A stretch of 64,000 bases of DNA from Heliocidaris tuberculata (Eukaryota > Echinodermata > Echinoidea > Camarodonta > Echinometridae), in NCBI GenBank assembly GCA_025618425.1, contig CM046844.1, positions 5,209,177 to 5,273,176 on the forward strand, read 5' to 3'. This document shows positions 26,565 through 38,659 of the stretch, piece after piece (positions within the stretch are counted from its first letter, which is position 1; each line of letters starts with the position of its first letter). The position numbers and the translations under genes were made by a program. Below the pieces are notes generated by a model. The model ran no database searches. It saw only the letters and a program-made list of their open reading frames with translations, and had not been told where the DNA came from.

Positions 26565-28414
26565 GAGCATTAAAGATCAAGAAAGGCACGAAGCAAAGAG
26601 TACTCCAGATGAGGAAGGAAATAATGAACAAACAAATGGGAGAAGAAAAATGGAAATAGAAGGTGAGAAAAAGTGAGAAAGAAAATACAGTACTGTACGT
26701 CAAAAAAAGCAGAAAAAAAGAGAAAAGGTGAAGAACATCCAATTACTTCTTATCAGTTTCACAATATAAAATCATCTGAATTTGCATGTGACTCTACAGT
26801 AGGAGAAAGGTTTAGCGGTTTGGGGTTCTCCTTTAAGGATTAGAAAAATGCCAGAATTATTTTCTGTTAAAACGATGGAGTGAATGTGTGACAAGAGTGT
26901 TTCTACTGAATATCCCAGATAATTCCCATGACAATGCTAAAAATAAAAAATATTTTGAAAAATGTTTGACAAAGCTCCCAACTTCAATGTAGGCCTTCAC
27001 TGTATACCATGTCATGAGATATAAAAAGGAGGGGATGGGAATAGTATTTATCAGAGGATGAGTAACAAGAAGAAGATAAGAGTATAAGTAAAATGAGAGA
27101 TGAGTATTAGAGGCTGAGGTAGAGAGAGAGAGAGAGTGAAAGAGAGAGAAACATAAAAAGACACATAGATGCAAATGACATGTGCGTAAGGTGCATACAT
27201 ACATGTATTAGGGCACAAGTGCACCAATAGCCTTGGACCTAGATGTGCATAATGAGGGGTCATTGAAAGGCCAATATCAAATTCATACAAGCGAGTGCAC
27301 ACTGCACATGGCCATGTGCACTGCCGCTCACGCACAGGCTACCTGTGGAGAATTCTAGTGAAAATCTCAAGACACGCCTCATTCTTCGAAGGGTGTCTTA
27401 TGTTTGAATAATAAACTGATCAGTACGGAGCAGCCCACAGATTTTATTCAATTACTGACGAGACAAAAGAATACTTTGTAATAAAAACAGATCATACTTT
27501 TTTTTCACAAAGGAGGGACTCCGTATCATTCACCTCTTAAATTTAGACCTATTGATTTTTTCCAAAATGTTAGTGCCAGTTTTCCTTATTTTTCCTTTTG
27601 AATCTTTTCTTCAGTCATTTACACAACTCAAAGTAGATATACATGTATTTCAAATCATCTTTTTCAATGAATCAATCTTTTATTCCATTGTTTAAGCCCT
27701 TAACTTAAATGTCGGGTAATTGACTTGAAACAGACAAAAAGAGGAAAATTAATGATCTGAAACCAGCTACAGATACAGGATTTCTGTGCTAATACATGTA
27801 GGTTACATTTTAATGTGCCTTTTCTGGGCAAAATTCTATTCTAATTCAATTCAAGTGCTCATGTCTACAGGTCTATATGTTCCTGCCTCTTGCTAAGACT
27901 AGGAAGAGTTCAGTAATCTTAAAAAGGTTACATTCATTTCAATGATTAATGACGATGAATGAGAATATCTGCAGATAATACTATTTTCATTCATGCTAGA
28001 CCTATAACAGGTGCAGAGGTGACTGCATTGTGTGTCATCACATTCATACAACACATCACAATCCTTTCTGTCAACTTCATTCCATGTGGTGCACAACCCC
28101 TATAAAGTAAACATTCTGTACAGACAGTCTATTTACGTGCAGGTAATGTCACCTGGAGCAAAGAACTTTGGGGGAGATGTTCACATTATTGATCATCAAT
28201 CATCAAGATAAAGAGTGTGAACAGTCCCACACAGACACTTTTATTAATGACAAAGGTTGAATCCATTGTCAACCCTAAAGATGGCTCTATACATTCCTTT
28301 CAAACCACACAAGCTTATCAATACAGGGGCAACTATGGAAATTAACAACATGAATGGGTCCTTCTCATACTATCCTACCAGCCAACCCCCCTCCCCTAAC
28401 AAAATTTCATGTGC
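25929..28414. other. non-coding stretch
   Basis: It holds a G-run (about 26199-26212), an ACAGACAC octamer array (about 26397-26455), a GA microsatellite (26516-26562), another at about 27120-27150, and an 18 bp perfect palindrome TGCACATGGCCATGTGCA (27303-27320). No gene is supported. Confidence 0.5.
26397..26562. repeat. ACAGACAC octamer array and GA microsatellite
   Basis: The octamer repeats about six times and gives the artefactual DRHT periodic peptide in one frame. About 60 bp later a pure GA tract of about 47 bp follows. Confidence 0.9.
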
Positions 28415-28418
28415 TTAA

Positions 28419-28832
28419 AGGCCACCGCACACCTTACGATCGGTCTGCAATCCGATTTCAGAAGAAAATGTAATATCATTTGACAAATCATTTAAAAACG
28501 AAAAATAGTTTTGATTGAGGGTCTGAATAGTCATTCAGATAGTAAAAATCGATAATACAGCCTTTGCCGAGTTTTCTAGTCAGTGGAATGGCCAAATCGG
28601 CTCCGAGTCGTAGTGACGTCACAAAAATCGTACGACTGCCTACGATTTGACACTAACCTTGCCCCTATTCCTGTAGAAAGCTGACAGCTCACCAAAACCC
28701 TATGTTTAGTATTCATATTACTTTTCAGAACGTGAATAGGATAGATTTCATTTATTAAAATGCCAATATTTAATGCCATAGCGATTTATTTCACAAATCG
28801 GATCGCAGACCGATCGTAAGGTGTGCGTTGAC
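28419..28832. mobile_element. TTAA-flanked MITE with long TIRs
   Basis: TTAA at 28415-28418 and 28833-28836 brackets 414 bp. The ends share CGCACACCTTACGATCGGTC and continue as GTGC or GTCTGC(A/G)ATCCGATTT-type sequence, giving about 35 bp of near-perfect inverted repeat. The interior has CGTAGTGACGTCAC and further CGTACGA/CGATTTG motifs. No coding capacity. Confidence 0.82.
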
Positions 28833-28836
28833 TTAA

Positions 28837-30668
28837 GTAAATTCTCCAGAACAAGTTAGTAATTCCTTTCTTTTCTTTACAAGTTTGTGAAGTGAACTTC
28901 CAAATTCTTGTCCATCTTTCTTAAATATGAAGATACAACATTCAATTCTGAAACATTAATTCTACATTTTAAAAATGCATCAAAATCCCATACTTTTCAG
29001 TGTTCATTAAGGCCCTAACAATACCTTTAAAAATCCATGTCACTTAAAATGTTCTATCCTTATACATGCACTTCTAGAATTTAAATATCAGAAAAATCTT
29101 TTTCAACTCTAATTAGCATGGGACTGAAGGACTCTTATCAAAGGCATTAAATAATTTTCTACAACTGGAAAAGAAAAAAGTATATTACATGTAGGCATAG
29201 CTTCTCTACAGAAGTCTGGAGTCTAGACTACTGATTGGCAAACACGCCTTAGCCACTCGGCATTCACACCGCAGACAGACAGACACAATATCGTCTCTTT
29301 ACGTCACACAACAAGCACCAAGGGCATTACTAGAGCACACAGACATATCTACCAACCCCATGAGGCCATTTTATATTCAGAGAAATGTACTAACAAAATA
29401 GAAAGCAGGGGCGATAAGAAAAAGAGGGGGGAGGAGGATGACCAAAAAAAATCCTTTACTTCTTCGGTTACTACCCGACCTTCAATGGTGTTAGTGGAGT
29501 GTGAAGACAATATTTCGCAAGCTCTAAAGACCTAGCTAAACTGGAGAGATTTTCTTTTCACAGAATTGCTCAAAAAATAGCAAACAAGAGGTATAATGAC
29601 CAAATAAAAGAGTAACAAGAAAAGAGAAGCACAAAACAAATGAGTATCTTTGGTTTGGATACATGTACCTAATGTACATGGACAAGGGTTGAATAGCATA
29701 GGATATATGTTTAGAACTAGTAGGCTACAAATTGTACTACGTGTACTTTTTTTATGCGTGAGAACATACATGTAAGCCTACATAGTACAGAGTTATCTTT
29801 TGACACATTAAGAATATTTTACAAAATATCTAAAAACAGTATGCCAATAATAATGCTTACATAAATGTACTTGGTTCAAATGTTTCAGGGAAACATCAAA
29901 TTCATTTACCCAAACCACAGATTCCTACCGTTCGGCTATGCTTGGTAGTTGGTACTCCATAGTTTACAATATATGTGCATCATGGCAAACCTATTATATC
30001 GACATACAGTTCAATGTACATGACTTTGTACCTTCAGCTAAAAAAAAGAGCAAAACCATGACGCAGACAGACAAGAATTTTATACAAAAGATCATCTACG
30101 TAAACGGCACAAAGCACAATACATTCACGTTTGCTATTGATGCATTATGGAAATAGATTTAAAGGTCTCAATGCTGCATTGAGAGCATGTTTCCCTGTGT
30201 TTAGAATAAAAGAACAAACAAACAAAAAGCAGAACAGTCATATAGGAGATAGAGACCTCAAAAGAAATAACAACACAAAGAGTTATTCACTAATCACAAT
30301 GTAATACGTCATGAAATTAAACAAATGAAACACAACTCAAAACAGGTCAATAATAATCTCTCCCACTATTTGCTCCCCAATAAGTTGACAGACCTACATG
30401 TATGGACCCCCACTGTAAACAAACATATTTTTATTCCAATATGTAAATGAAAGTCACAAGATGAACCAGTTGAATAGACTGCCTCTGTATCAATATTTAT
30501 CACTGCTATCATGTAAACAAACAGGCTTCTGATGAATTTTACTGTACTTTACTTTACTTTAACTTAGAGGGGAATATCCATGGAATTTCCAGCGCATAGC
30601 TCTAGCTCTTGTTGGGATAACTACATACATGTACATGTACATGTAGGCCTTGAAGATAAAGTTGAGTT
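28837..30668. other. non-coding stretch
   Basis: AT-rich DNA with one perfect GTCTAGAC at 29221-29228 and TACATGTA-type motifs near 29660-29780 and 30620-30650. No coding frame is convincing. Confidence 0.5.
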
Positions 30669-30670
30669 CT

Positions 30671-30808
30671 GGGGAGCGTTTCATCATGTGTTTTGTCAGT
30701 GATTTTTACCCACAACTGTTATAAGCTACTGAAATCCTTGCATCTGATTGGCTGAGAGCAAATTTGTCGGTAAAAATCACTGACAAAACACTTGATGAAA
30801 CGCTCCCC
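30671..30808. mobile_element. 138 bp palindromic MITE with 40 bp arms
   Basis: The arms at 30671-30710 and 30769-30808 are reverse complements with a single mismatch. They begin GGGGAGCGTTTCATCATGTG. The loop contains CTGATTGGCTGAGAGCA. The near-identity of the arms suggests a recent insertion or strong maintenance. No second copy was seen in the window. Confidence 0.85.
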
Positions 30809-30829
30809 TGTTCATGCGATTACATTGTG

Positions 30830-31205
30830 AAAGAAATTGTCTGGAAGCAATTTCGAAAGGTTAATCTTGTCTACATAAGAACTGGTGTACAGTATACTGT
30901 GGGGTCTAGGAATCATCAAAAATGATAAGAAATTGCCCCCGTCTTGCTGAAAAGCACATGCACTACACACAGAAATGGGTATATGGGACTGCACAAACAT
31001 GTGGCATGAATGTTTGGCCTAAACACTTCAGCTACATATATTTCTTGTCATATTATGAATATGAGGGCATATTAGCCTTGGGCATATGAGGGCATTTGAA
31101 GAGCAATCCTTTCCAGGGGACATTTCTACTGTTATGAAAAAAGGAATAAGAATGCTCACAGATTATTTTTCACCTTTCCCAAAACTCGACCTTCTCTTTA
31201 AATTG
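30830..31205 (+). repeat. dispersed repeat family, copy B
   Basis: It shares long blocks with the inverse of 10090-10400 and with 57720-58140. It abuts the palindromic MITE at 30671. It carries an internal duplication of TATGAGGGCAT (about 31059-31095). Its class is unknown. Confidence 0.65.
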
Positions 31206-31948
31206 CATATTACATCATTACCTGTTTGTAGGCCTACTACATGTAGGTAGACCAACATTTTCATTTGAGACAGCTATTGTTACATACTCTTTCTGCAATT
31301 TTTGTAGCTATTTGCTAGGTTTTTACTCTTTCTTTAGTTTTCTAGAGCTCTTTTACAGCTTCCCACAGCTGAACTGCTCAATACTCCCATGTATTTATTT
31401 TCAATGATATATATATATGGGTACATTTATGTAGAAGTAAGCATAAAAGAGCTTAAGTGCAAGTTTGGCAAAACCAATTAAAACAGTAAAATGTCCTCAA
31501 AAGAACAAGCTCGCAATGCCTCTATTATTGACCATATCCAGTCACAGGAGGTCAATGTTCTGACCTGCAAAGGACAAGCAACCTCCCTACTCAGAACGGT
31601 TACCATGGACACGGCCATGGCGAGACTCCTCCGTCATTCACTCACTCCCCGCCCAGAGGGGCATGGTCACGTGACCTAGGGAGAGGCGAGACGACGGGGA
31701 ATGCGGCAGACAATGACGATGGATGGACAAAATCGAGAATGAGATTCCTTGAGCCGTTGGCTGGATTCGCAGTCACACACGGCATGCATACGTGTACTAC
31801 TACTGCTTGCACGCACGCATGCATGCCATCCATCTCCATGGGTCCTCCACTGTCCCTGTACATAACATGATGTGCATGATTAGCATAAATTGAATCCATA
31901 AGAATACGATGTACATTTTATGTCAAGCTCCACTTTTTTGTGTTTATA
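31206..31948. other. non-coding stretch
   Basis: The block at 31490-31870 is relatively GC-rich and non-repetitive, with CCATGGACACGGCCATGG, TCACGTGACC and GCATGCATGC-type palindromes. It could be a regulatory element. No gene is recognised. Confidence 0.4.
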
Positions 31949-32704
31949 TACACTACCGCTTAAAGGTTTTGGCACATCGGTTCGGTAACGGTAATGTATG
32001 CAAAGTCCTCGGTGAAGCTTCCCGCGGTTCCTCCCCGAGGTTTTGTTGTTCGTCGAGAAACCGCGGGAAGCTATCGGTTCGCTATAGGTTCGCGAACGGT
32101 AAGGCATCGGTAAGGCAACAGTTAGCAATAGAGCGCACACGCACGAATTTCTTTCGGTGAACGGTGAACGGTTTGGCTAAGAGCGCGCACGCGATGAACA
32201 CTGTATTGTGACGTAACAATGACTGACTTTGTAAAGCTGTAGCGCATGCAGGAACCACGTTTGCTCTTCCATGATTGCGTCGACGGAACAAATTATTCTG
32301 CATTCGAAACAAATCTGGTGATGGTGCCGATTGATGAAATTGATGATGAAATGATGGGATGGTGGTGTTTGTCATAATGATGGTGAAGAAAAATGACACT
32401 TGTGAACTTCATGGTGACAACTCTTTTTTTTCTCTCGTCCAATTATAAATACGGATCATTCAAAGGCTTTATTCTTAACCCGCAAATGTATCGCATTTCT
32501 CGATTGGTTTAGACTGTTGTAAACCTAAAACATATCAAGAAAATAAGAACATACCTTCATGTAAACTGTGTATTAATTTATTTTAAAGAAAATGTTCTTA
32601 AACCCCTTTGCCTGAATTGCGTTTGAAAATGTGTAGCGTACTAGCTTTTAGACAATAGTCGATATTAGAATGATATTTTTAAAATTCATCTCTCAATAAC
32701 TATT

Positions 32705-34480
32705 AATGTATCATGATGATATGAAAATGAACTATCATATCATCATCATCATCATATGATATCATCATCACATCATCATACCATATCATATCATATATCA
32801 TCATATCGTCATTAAACTCATAATCATTATATCATCAATTCATCATGATCATAATTATATTATCATCATCACATCATCATAGCACCATTATATAATCATG
32901 ATCATCATGATCATCATCATAATCATCATCATTATCTTGATAATCATATCTTCAAAACAATTATCATCTTCATCAAACGCATCATTAACAAAAAAAAAAT
33001 ATATATATCAAGCCAACATTTTCTTCCCTGCCCGACCGTAACTTCATCCTTTCACACACGTGCGGTTCCCTTTTGAAATTCGATCTGTGTCATGATGAGA
33101 TGAAAATAAACTATTATAATCATCATCAAATATGATCATATCATCATCACATCATCATCATACCATCATCATATCATATAATATCATCATATCGTCATTA
33201 ACTCATAATCATATCAATTCCTCATGATCATCATAATTATATTATCATCACATCATATCATTATCATCCTCATCATAATCTTAATCACCATCAGTATTAT
33301 CATCATTATCTTGATAATCATATCGTCAAAAAAATCATCAATATCATCTTCATCAAACTCATCATTCATTAAAAATATCAAGTTTTCTTCCCTGCCCGAC
33401 CGTAACTTCATCCTTTCACACGCATGCGGTTCCCTTTTGAAATTCGATCTGTATCATGAGATGAAAATAAAGTATTATAATCATCATCACATCATCATAT
33501 CGTCATTAACTCATATACATGTAATCATATCAGTTTATCATGATCATCATATTTATATTATCATCATCACATCATCATAGCATAATTATATCATGATTAT
33601 CATCATTATCATCAATATCATCTTCCTCAACTTATCATTCACAAAAAAAAAATATCAAGCCAACATTTGCTACCCTGCTCGACCGTAACTTCATCCTTTA
33701 ACACACATGCGGTTCCCTTTTGAAATTCGATCTGTATCATGAGATGAAAATGAACTATCATATCATCATCACATCATGATACCATCATATCATATATTTA
33801 TAGTTTTATACATCATCATCATATCGTCATTAACTCTTATAATCATATCAATTCATCATGATCATAATTATATTATCATCATCACATCATAGCATTATTA
33901 TATCATGATTATCATTATCATCATAATCATAATCATCAGCATTATCTTGATAATCATATCGTCAAAACAATTATCATCATCAATATCATCTTCATCAACT
34001 CACCATTCATAAAAAATATCAAGTTTTCTTCCCTGCCCCACCGTAACTTCATCCTTTAACACACATGCGATTCCCTTTTAAAATTCGATCAGTATCATGA
34101 GATGAAAATGAACTATCATATCATCATCATCAAATATGATATGATCATCACATCATCATACCATCATCATATCATCATACCATCATCATATATAATATCA
34201 TCATCATATCGTCATTAACTCATATAATCTTATCATTAATTCATCATGATCATTATTATATTATCATCACATCAAGGAAGCATCATTATATCATGATTAT
34301 GATCATTATCATCATCATAATCATCATTATCTTGATAATCATATCGTCAAAACAATTATCATCATCATCACTATCATCTTCATCAAACTCGTCATTCATC
34401 AAAAAATATCAAGTTTTCTTCCCTGCCCGACCGTAACTTCATCCTTTAACACACATGTTGTCCCCCTTTTGAAATTCGAT
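32705..34480. repeat. ATC-rich satellite with 277-390 bp units
   Basis: Five units each begin TCAAG and carry a conserved box of about 75 bp (CTTCCCTGCCCGACCGTAAC, then CCCTTTTGAAATTCGATC). Starts are near 33008, 33378, 33655, 34019 and 34409. Between the boxes lie variable ATCATC/ATCATAATC repeats ending in TTATCTTGATAATCATATCG-type strings. A boxless partial unit precedes the first. Unit length varies through the ATC part, the box being far more constant. Confidence 0.85.
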
Positions 34481-35144
34481 CTCTTTGTACGAAGCGCCTT
34501 TCTGCCCCATGCCGCCGCGGTGTGAAAGGAACAACAACAAAAAAAGAAAAAAAAGGCGCATACCTTCATTGGCTGGTTGGCATATTTCTGCGCGTGTCTT
34601 GACATGTGATTAACGGACTGCTCGTCAAATGAGGTCACAAGCCAAATTTTATGAATGAAAATGTTGATCGCGCGCACTCTAGACATCCTTTGCCTCCCAC
34701 TGCCTTGCTTTTCACTTTCGCATGAATAATGGAGGATATTATTTTGGATATATCGCTCATGTACTGATTTCAGTAATTTCTTACTTCTTTGCTAAAGTTT
34801 CAGGAAATTGTGAGTGTCAGATCAAGCTCGTTTATGTTAAAAACATCTGTTAGTGTACGAGTTATGAGATGCCACTTGCGAGTATGGAGCGACTGTTGAA
34901 TATGCATGAGTTTGAAAACTACGCCCGTTTAATAATCGCTTGTTGTGCAATAATACAAAACTGCCCAATCTTGAATATACAAATTATAACGTGGATGTGA
35001 AAGGCGACACTTGAGAAATGGTCGGTCAACATATACGTGTATGTTATTTTGTGGTTACGATCAGGGATATGCAGGCAGCAAGATAGTCGTGAGCATTATA
35101 TCAAGCACCATGCACAACTATTTTCGTAAACATCGTGCAATTAT

Positions 35145-35399
35145 CATTGACGGATCCGGAGGGGGAAGGGGGGTGCGCAGCTGGCCCGTAACCCCCCCCC
35201 CCCCCCTCCCCGACGAAAAGAGCTCATGGAAGCATGTGTGAAGCTTTCTTTGGGGCCATCTTTAGTGCCCTTCCTTTTGGGGAAAGTGCCGAAAAAGACA
35301 CCTAAAAATGCTACTCACCATTTTTGTTTGCTTGTCACAAAATTTTAGAGTTGGTGTCACACCCCCCCCCCCCCCTGGTAAATCCTGGATCAGCCCCTG
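35145..35399. mobile_element. hAT-like MITE nested in the 4.3 kb element
   Basis: TGCAATTA occurs at 35136-35143 and 35400-35407, an 8 bp target duplication with one spare base on the left. The right end is the complement of CAGGGGCTGATCCAGG; the left is the diverged CATTGACGGATCCGG. Poly-C runs lie inside it. Eight-base targets and such ends fit hAT. Confidence 0.65.
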
Positions 35400-36252
35400 T
35401 GCAATTACTACAGTTTTAAAAAAAACTTGTATGATCTTTAAATGCAATTAAAAATGATGGAAACCAACATGAAAATAAAACATTAACAATAACAAAGATG
35501 GCAATGAAACAACTCGTTCCGTTTTCAAGCCGGTATACATAAGTGGCACCTGTCGGTGTCGGACCTGTATGCGTGGACAGAAAGAAGGACATATCTAAAG
35601 TTAAATTACACCAAATGTAATTAATAAACATTAAAATACAGTTGAATACTATCAGCATACATGTACTATTAAGTAACTACAAGCACTTCCAATGTAAATT
35701 CGCGCAATGCATGCACTTCCACGGGTGAATTTGGTCTTCGAATGTATGTTTTATGAAATGAGTGAGTTACCAAGTGCTCCATGTTTGAGTATGAACATAT
35801 GATTTTTTTTTAATGTAAATATAACTGGCTCAATAATGTGCATATCCTGACCAAATGTGTACAAGGTAAAATAAAAATCGTACGTGTACATCGTGAAACT
35901 CACTGTCCCGCATGCATGTATCGTTTTGAGTCATTAAACAATGGCGCGCGATCCCGTACATCTTTGCAAAGTTAGCCATTATGACGTCACAATGCTTTTT
36001 TTTTTTTCATAGGGCGTGCGACTTTCGAGAGTTATGCGCGCTTGCAGACTCAGCACACGCATCGGTTATTCACCGAAACTAATTCGGTAAGCCAGCGGTG
36101 AGCCATCGGTGAGCCAACGGGAAGCTAGCGGTGAGCTTTCGGTGAGGCACCGAACATCGGGGATCGGGGAGATACCGTTCACCGTTCACCGTTCGTTGTT
36201 CGGTGCGGTTAACGGAGCGACACCGATGCCAAAACCTGTAAGCGGTAGTGTA

Positions 36253-37968
36253 GGACTAGCTAAAAAGAAAAAAACAATATTCTTCTTTATAATTATATCC
36301 ATGCGACATTATGAGAAATCATTAAAATCGCACCAGATTCGTAACTTAATTCATCTAACTCCTTTCTTAGTTCTATTACATGTACATGTATGTGATAATT
36401 ATGACTATAAATTTAATAATTATGCTGACCATGATCCACCTCCATTTAGTGTACTGATGTCTCATGTATTCTAAGTAAGCAAGCTCTAATTATACCCCAC
36501 CCCCTTGCTTGGGAAATCTATGATCATGATGTCAGGAGAGTGGAAGGGTTACTCTCTGCAAATTCTTTGCAAATACTCGCAACCGTCCTTGTTCAGCTTG
36601 GGCAAGGTCTAACCCGCCAGCCTGCAAACTCCTTGGTTGGCTAGCCACTGGTCACATGACACCACAGGGTACTCAAGACTAATCTGAAGAGCTGGCCAGT
36701 CTAGACCAGCCGTCACTGTTGATTTAACGCCCAATATTTCAACAAATCCCTTTTATGCTAGATGGACTTTGACCTCGGCCTTGTTCAACATCAGCAAATT
36801 ACGCTGCACTTAGTCTCCAGACCAAGACAATTTAATTATTAATTTTCCAATTTATGGGAGTCACTTACATCTAATGAACCTACTCTAGGCCTGCTTGATG
36901 CAATATATGAAAACTTCCAGGTGTACAAGCCTACATTCAGAAAACTGAAGTGTCATATTCATAAATTCATAAATGGAGAAAAGAAGTATGAACAGTACCC
37001 CGTAAAACTGTTTTAGATGAGCGTTTCAAAACGCTCATTCCTTCGGAAAGAAAGTATAAACGCACCCTATATTAGACATAAGATATAGTGTCCTGATATG
37101 ATCCTTGGAAGCAGACTACATTTACTTTCACAGTCCAAGGTTATAATGTTTACTCTATACCTCAAGTACACAGCCCTTGTCTGCAAAATAAATTTGGACA
37201 ATATGCATAAGTACATATGTGGAGAAAGAATACCAGTAGGCAAAAAGTAATGTCTGCCTTGGTCGAATGTACATTGACATGTACACAATACGCATCATGT
37301 ACGTAGTTCTATGATTACATGTACATGTACATGTATGTAGAGAAGGATGAACCTAAACCAAAATTGTGCAAAAAAAACAAGTTTATTCTAGACAGAAGAG
37401 CAAGGGGAAACTAAATTGATGTATGAATGTCAGAATGTGCAATCTGTAATTTGAAGTCCAACAATAAATTAAAAATAAATGCATAAAAATTGTCGAAAGA
37501 AACTCCTGTTTCTTATTGTGTAGGCTTCAATATAGCCCTACATGTAGATGTAAAAATGAGATCATACTGTACTCATTCTTATTTTAAGTGCTCATTAAAT
37601 GCTAGATATACATGTATGTACATGTACATTAGTACCCATACATTTCTATTTAAGTTAGAGATTATCCCCAACATAAACCCAAAATCATGCCTAAATACAG
37701 ACATCCTTCAGATAATATATCCCCGTTTAGACATCGTCCTGGAATATCTTCCACTTCCTAACAGAAATCATTGCTTCTTCCCGTCTTAATCTCATCATGA
37801 GATGAAGAAATTGAAAAATTCATATTTCCCTCATTACAGAGACCTAACGAAGCCTCAAGGCCATCAGCGATCTTATCAATGTCATTTCTCCTCTGGGCAC
37901 TTCTCGGCACTTCTCGGCATGTCCAGTCGAAAATCTAACAAGATTAAGAGACAGGAATTCTTCATTCT
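36253..37968. other. non-coding stretch
   Basis: The block at about 36500-36840 is non-repetitive and contains a perfect GTCTAGAC (36699-36706). A hairpin with 10 bp arms (ATGAGCGTTT, 37017-37038) follows. TACATGTA repeats lie at about 37316-37335 and 37610-37630. No gene is supported. Confidence 0.45.
36699..36706. promoter_or_regulatory. palindromic SMAD-binding-element sequence
   Basis: GTCTAGAC is the classic palindromic SMAD3/4 site, here inside ski intron 1. A second copy lies at 29221-29228. By base composition roughly one chance hit is expected in a window of this size, so this is only suggestive. Confidence 0.2.
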
Positions 37969-37972
37969 TTAA

Positions 37973-38362
37973 CCCTTTCAGGACAGGAATTATTTAAGGG
38001 CTAAATTGATCACATTTTATTCTTCAAATTGGCAACATTAATATTTTTATTTTAGTGCTACATGGTTCTAATAAGGTGTAATGTCTTTTTAAAAAATGTA
38101 TATGGTTAGAAATATGTTGAAAAGTTGAAAAAATTGCCAATTTTGATGAAAAAACAATGATTTTGAACGTCTCAATGTATTGCCAATTTAAGGATTTCAA
38201 AGTTCATTCTCATTTTAAAAATTAATGGCATCAAACACAATAGGACATTGTGTGTTCAAAAAATTTTGTTCTTTCTACTCATGCATCTGGTATATTTTTT
38301 AGAGTTCTGAATCAAAAGTTATTAAGCCAAACCACAAAATGTGGTCAATTGTCTTGAAATGG
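37973..38362 (-). mobile_element. piggyBac-like MITE, copy 3 (inverted)
   Basis: This 390 bp element is bounded by TTAA at 37969-37972 and 38363-38366. It is in the opposite orientation to the copies at 2459 and 25368. The ends are CCCTTTCAGGACA and TGTCTTGAAATGG; the last has lost the perfect GGG. The subterminal CCACAAAATGTGG palindrome is retained. Confidence 0.85.
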
Positions 38363-38366
38363 TTAA

Positions 38367-38614
38367 TATCTGGCAAATCTCATTCACATACGTGCATTGC
38401 CTCTTTGAAGCATCTCGGTCACTAATGAGAGAGGATTACAGTAACTTCACACGTACACTGAACCAGTGTGCTGAAAGCTATGCCACTCCCTGAAATGAGC
38501 GTCATGTGTGATTTGAAACGCTATACGGAATTAATTAAACAGCCCTGACTATTGAATTTGTCTGCCTGCATTATGTACATTCTGGCACAATCAATTTTGT
38601 CCGAGTCACGCAAG

Positions 38615-38659
<45 letters not shown>

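Larger units (their letters stand above)
31951..36250. mobile_element. 4.3 kb TA-flanked inverted-repeat element enclosing a satellite
   Basis: TA at 31949-31950 and 36251-36252 flank ends CACTACCGCTTAAAGG and the complement of CACTACCGCTTACAGG, both followed by TTTTGGCA and CGG-rich DNA. The match decays but continues to about 280 bp inward: both sides reach ATTGTGACGT(AA or CAT)AATG and a GACTTTG/AACTTTG string. These ends resemble Tc1-like TIRs, and TA is the Tc1/mariner target. The interior has no transposase; it holds an ATC-rich satellite and a nested hAT-like insertion. Two independent shorter elements cannot be fully excluded. Confidence 0.65.

Noticed and set aside
27899..28096. Cys-rich 65-codon frame
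   Set aside because: It opens from a TTG, has no signal peptide, and matches no Cys-rich family.
33008..34480. Regularly spaced repeats resembling a CRISPR array
   Set aside because: Units are 277-390 bp, the spacers are ATC microsatellite, and the genome is eukaryotic.
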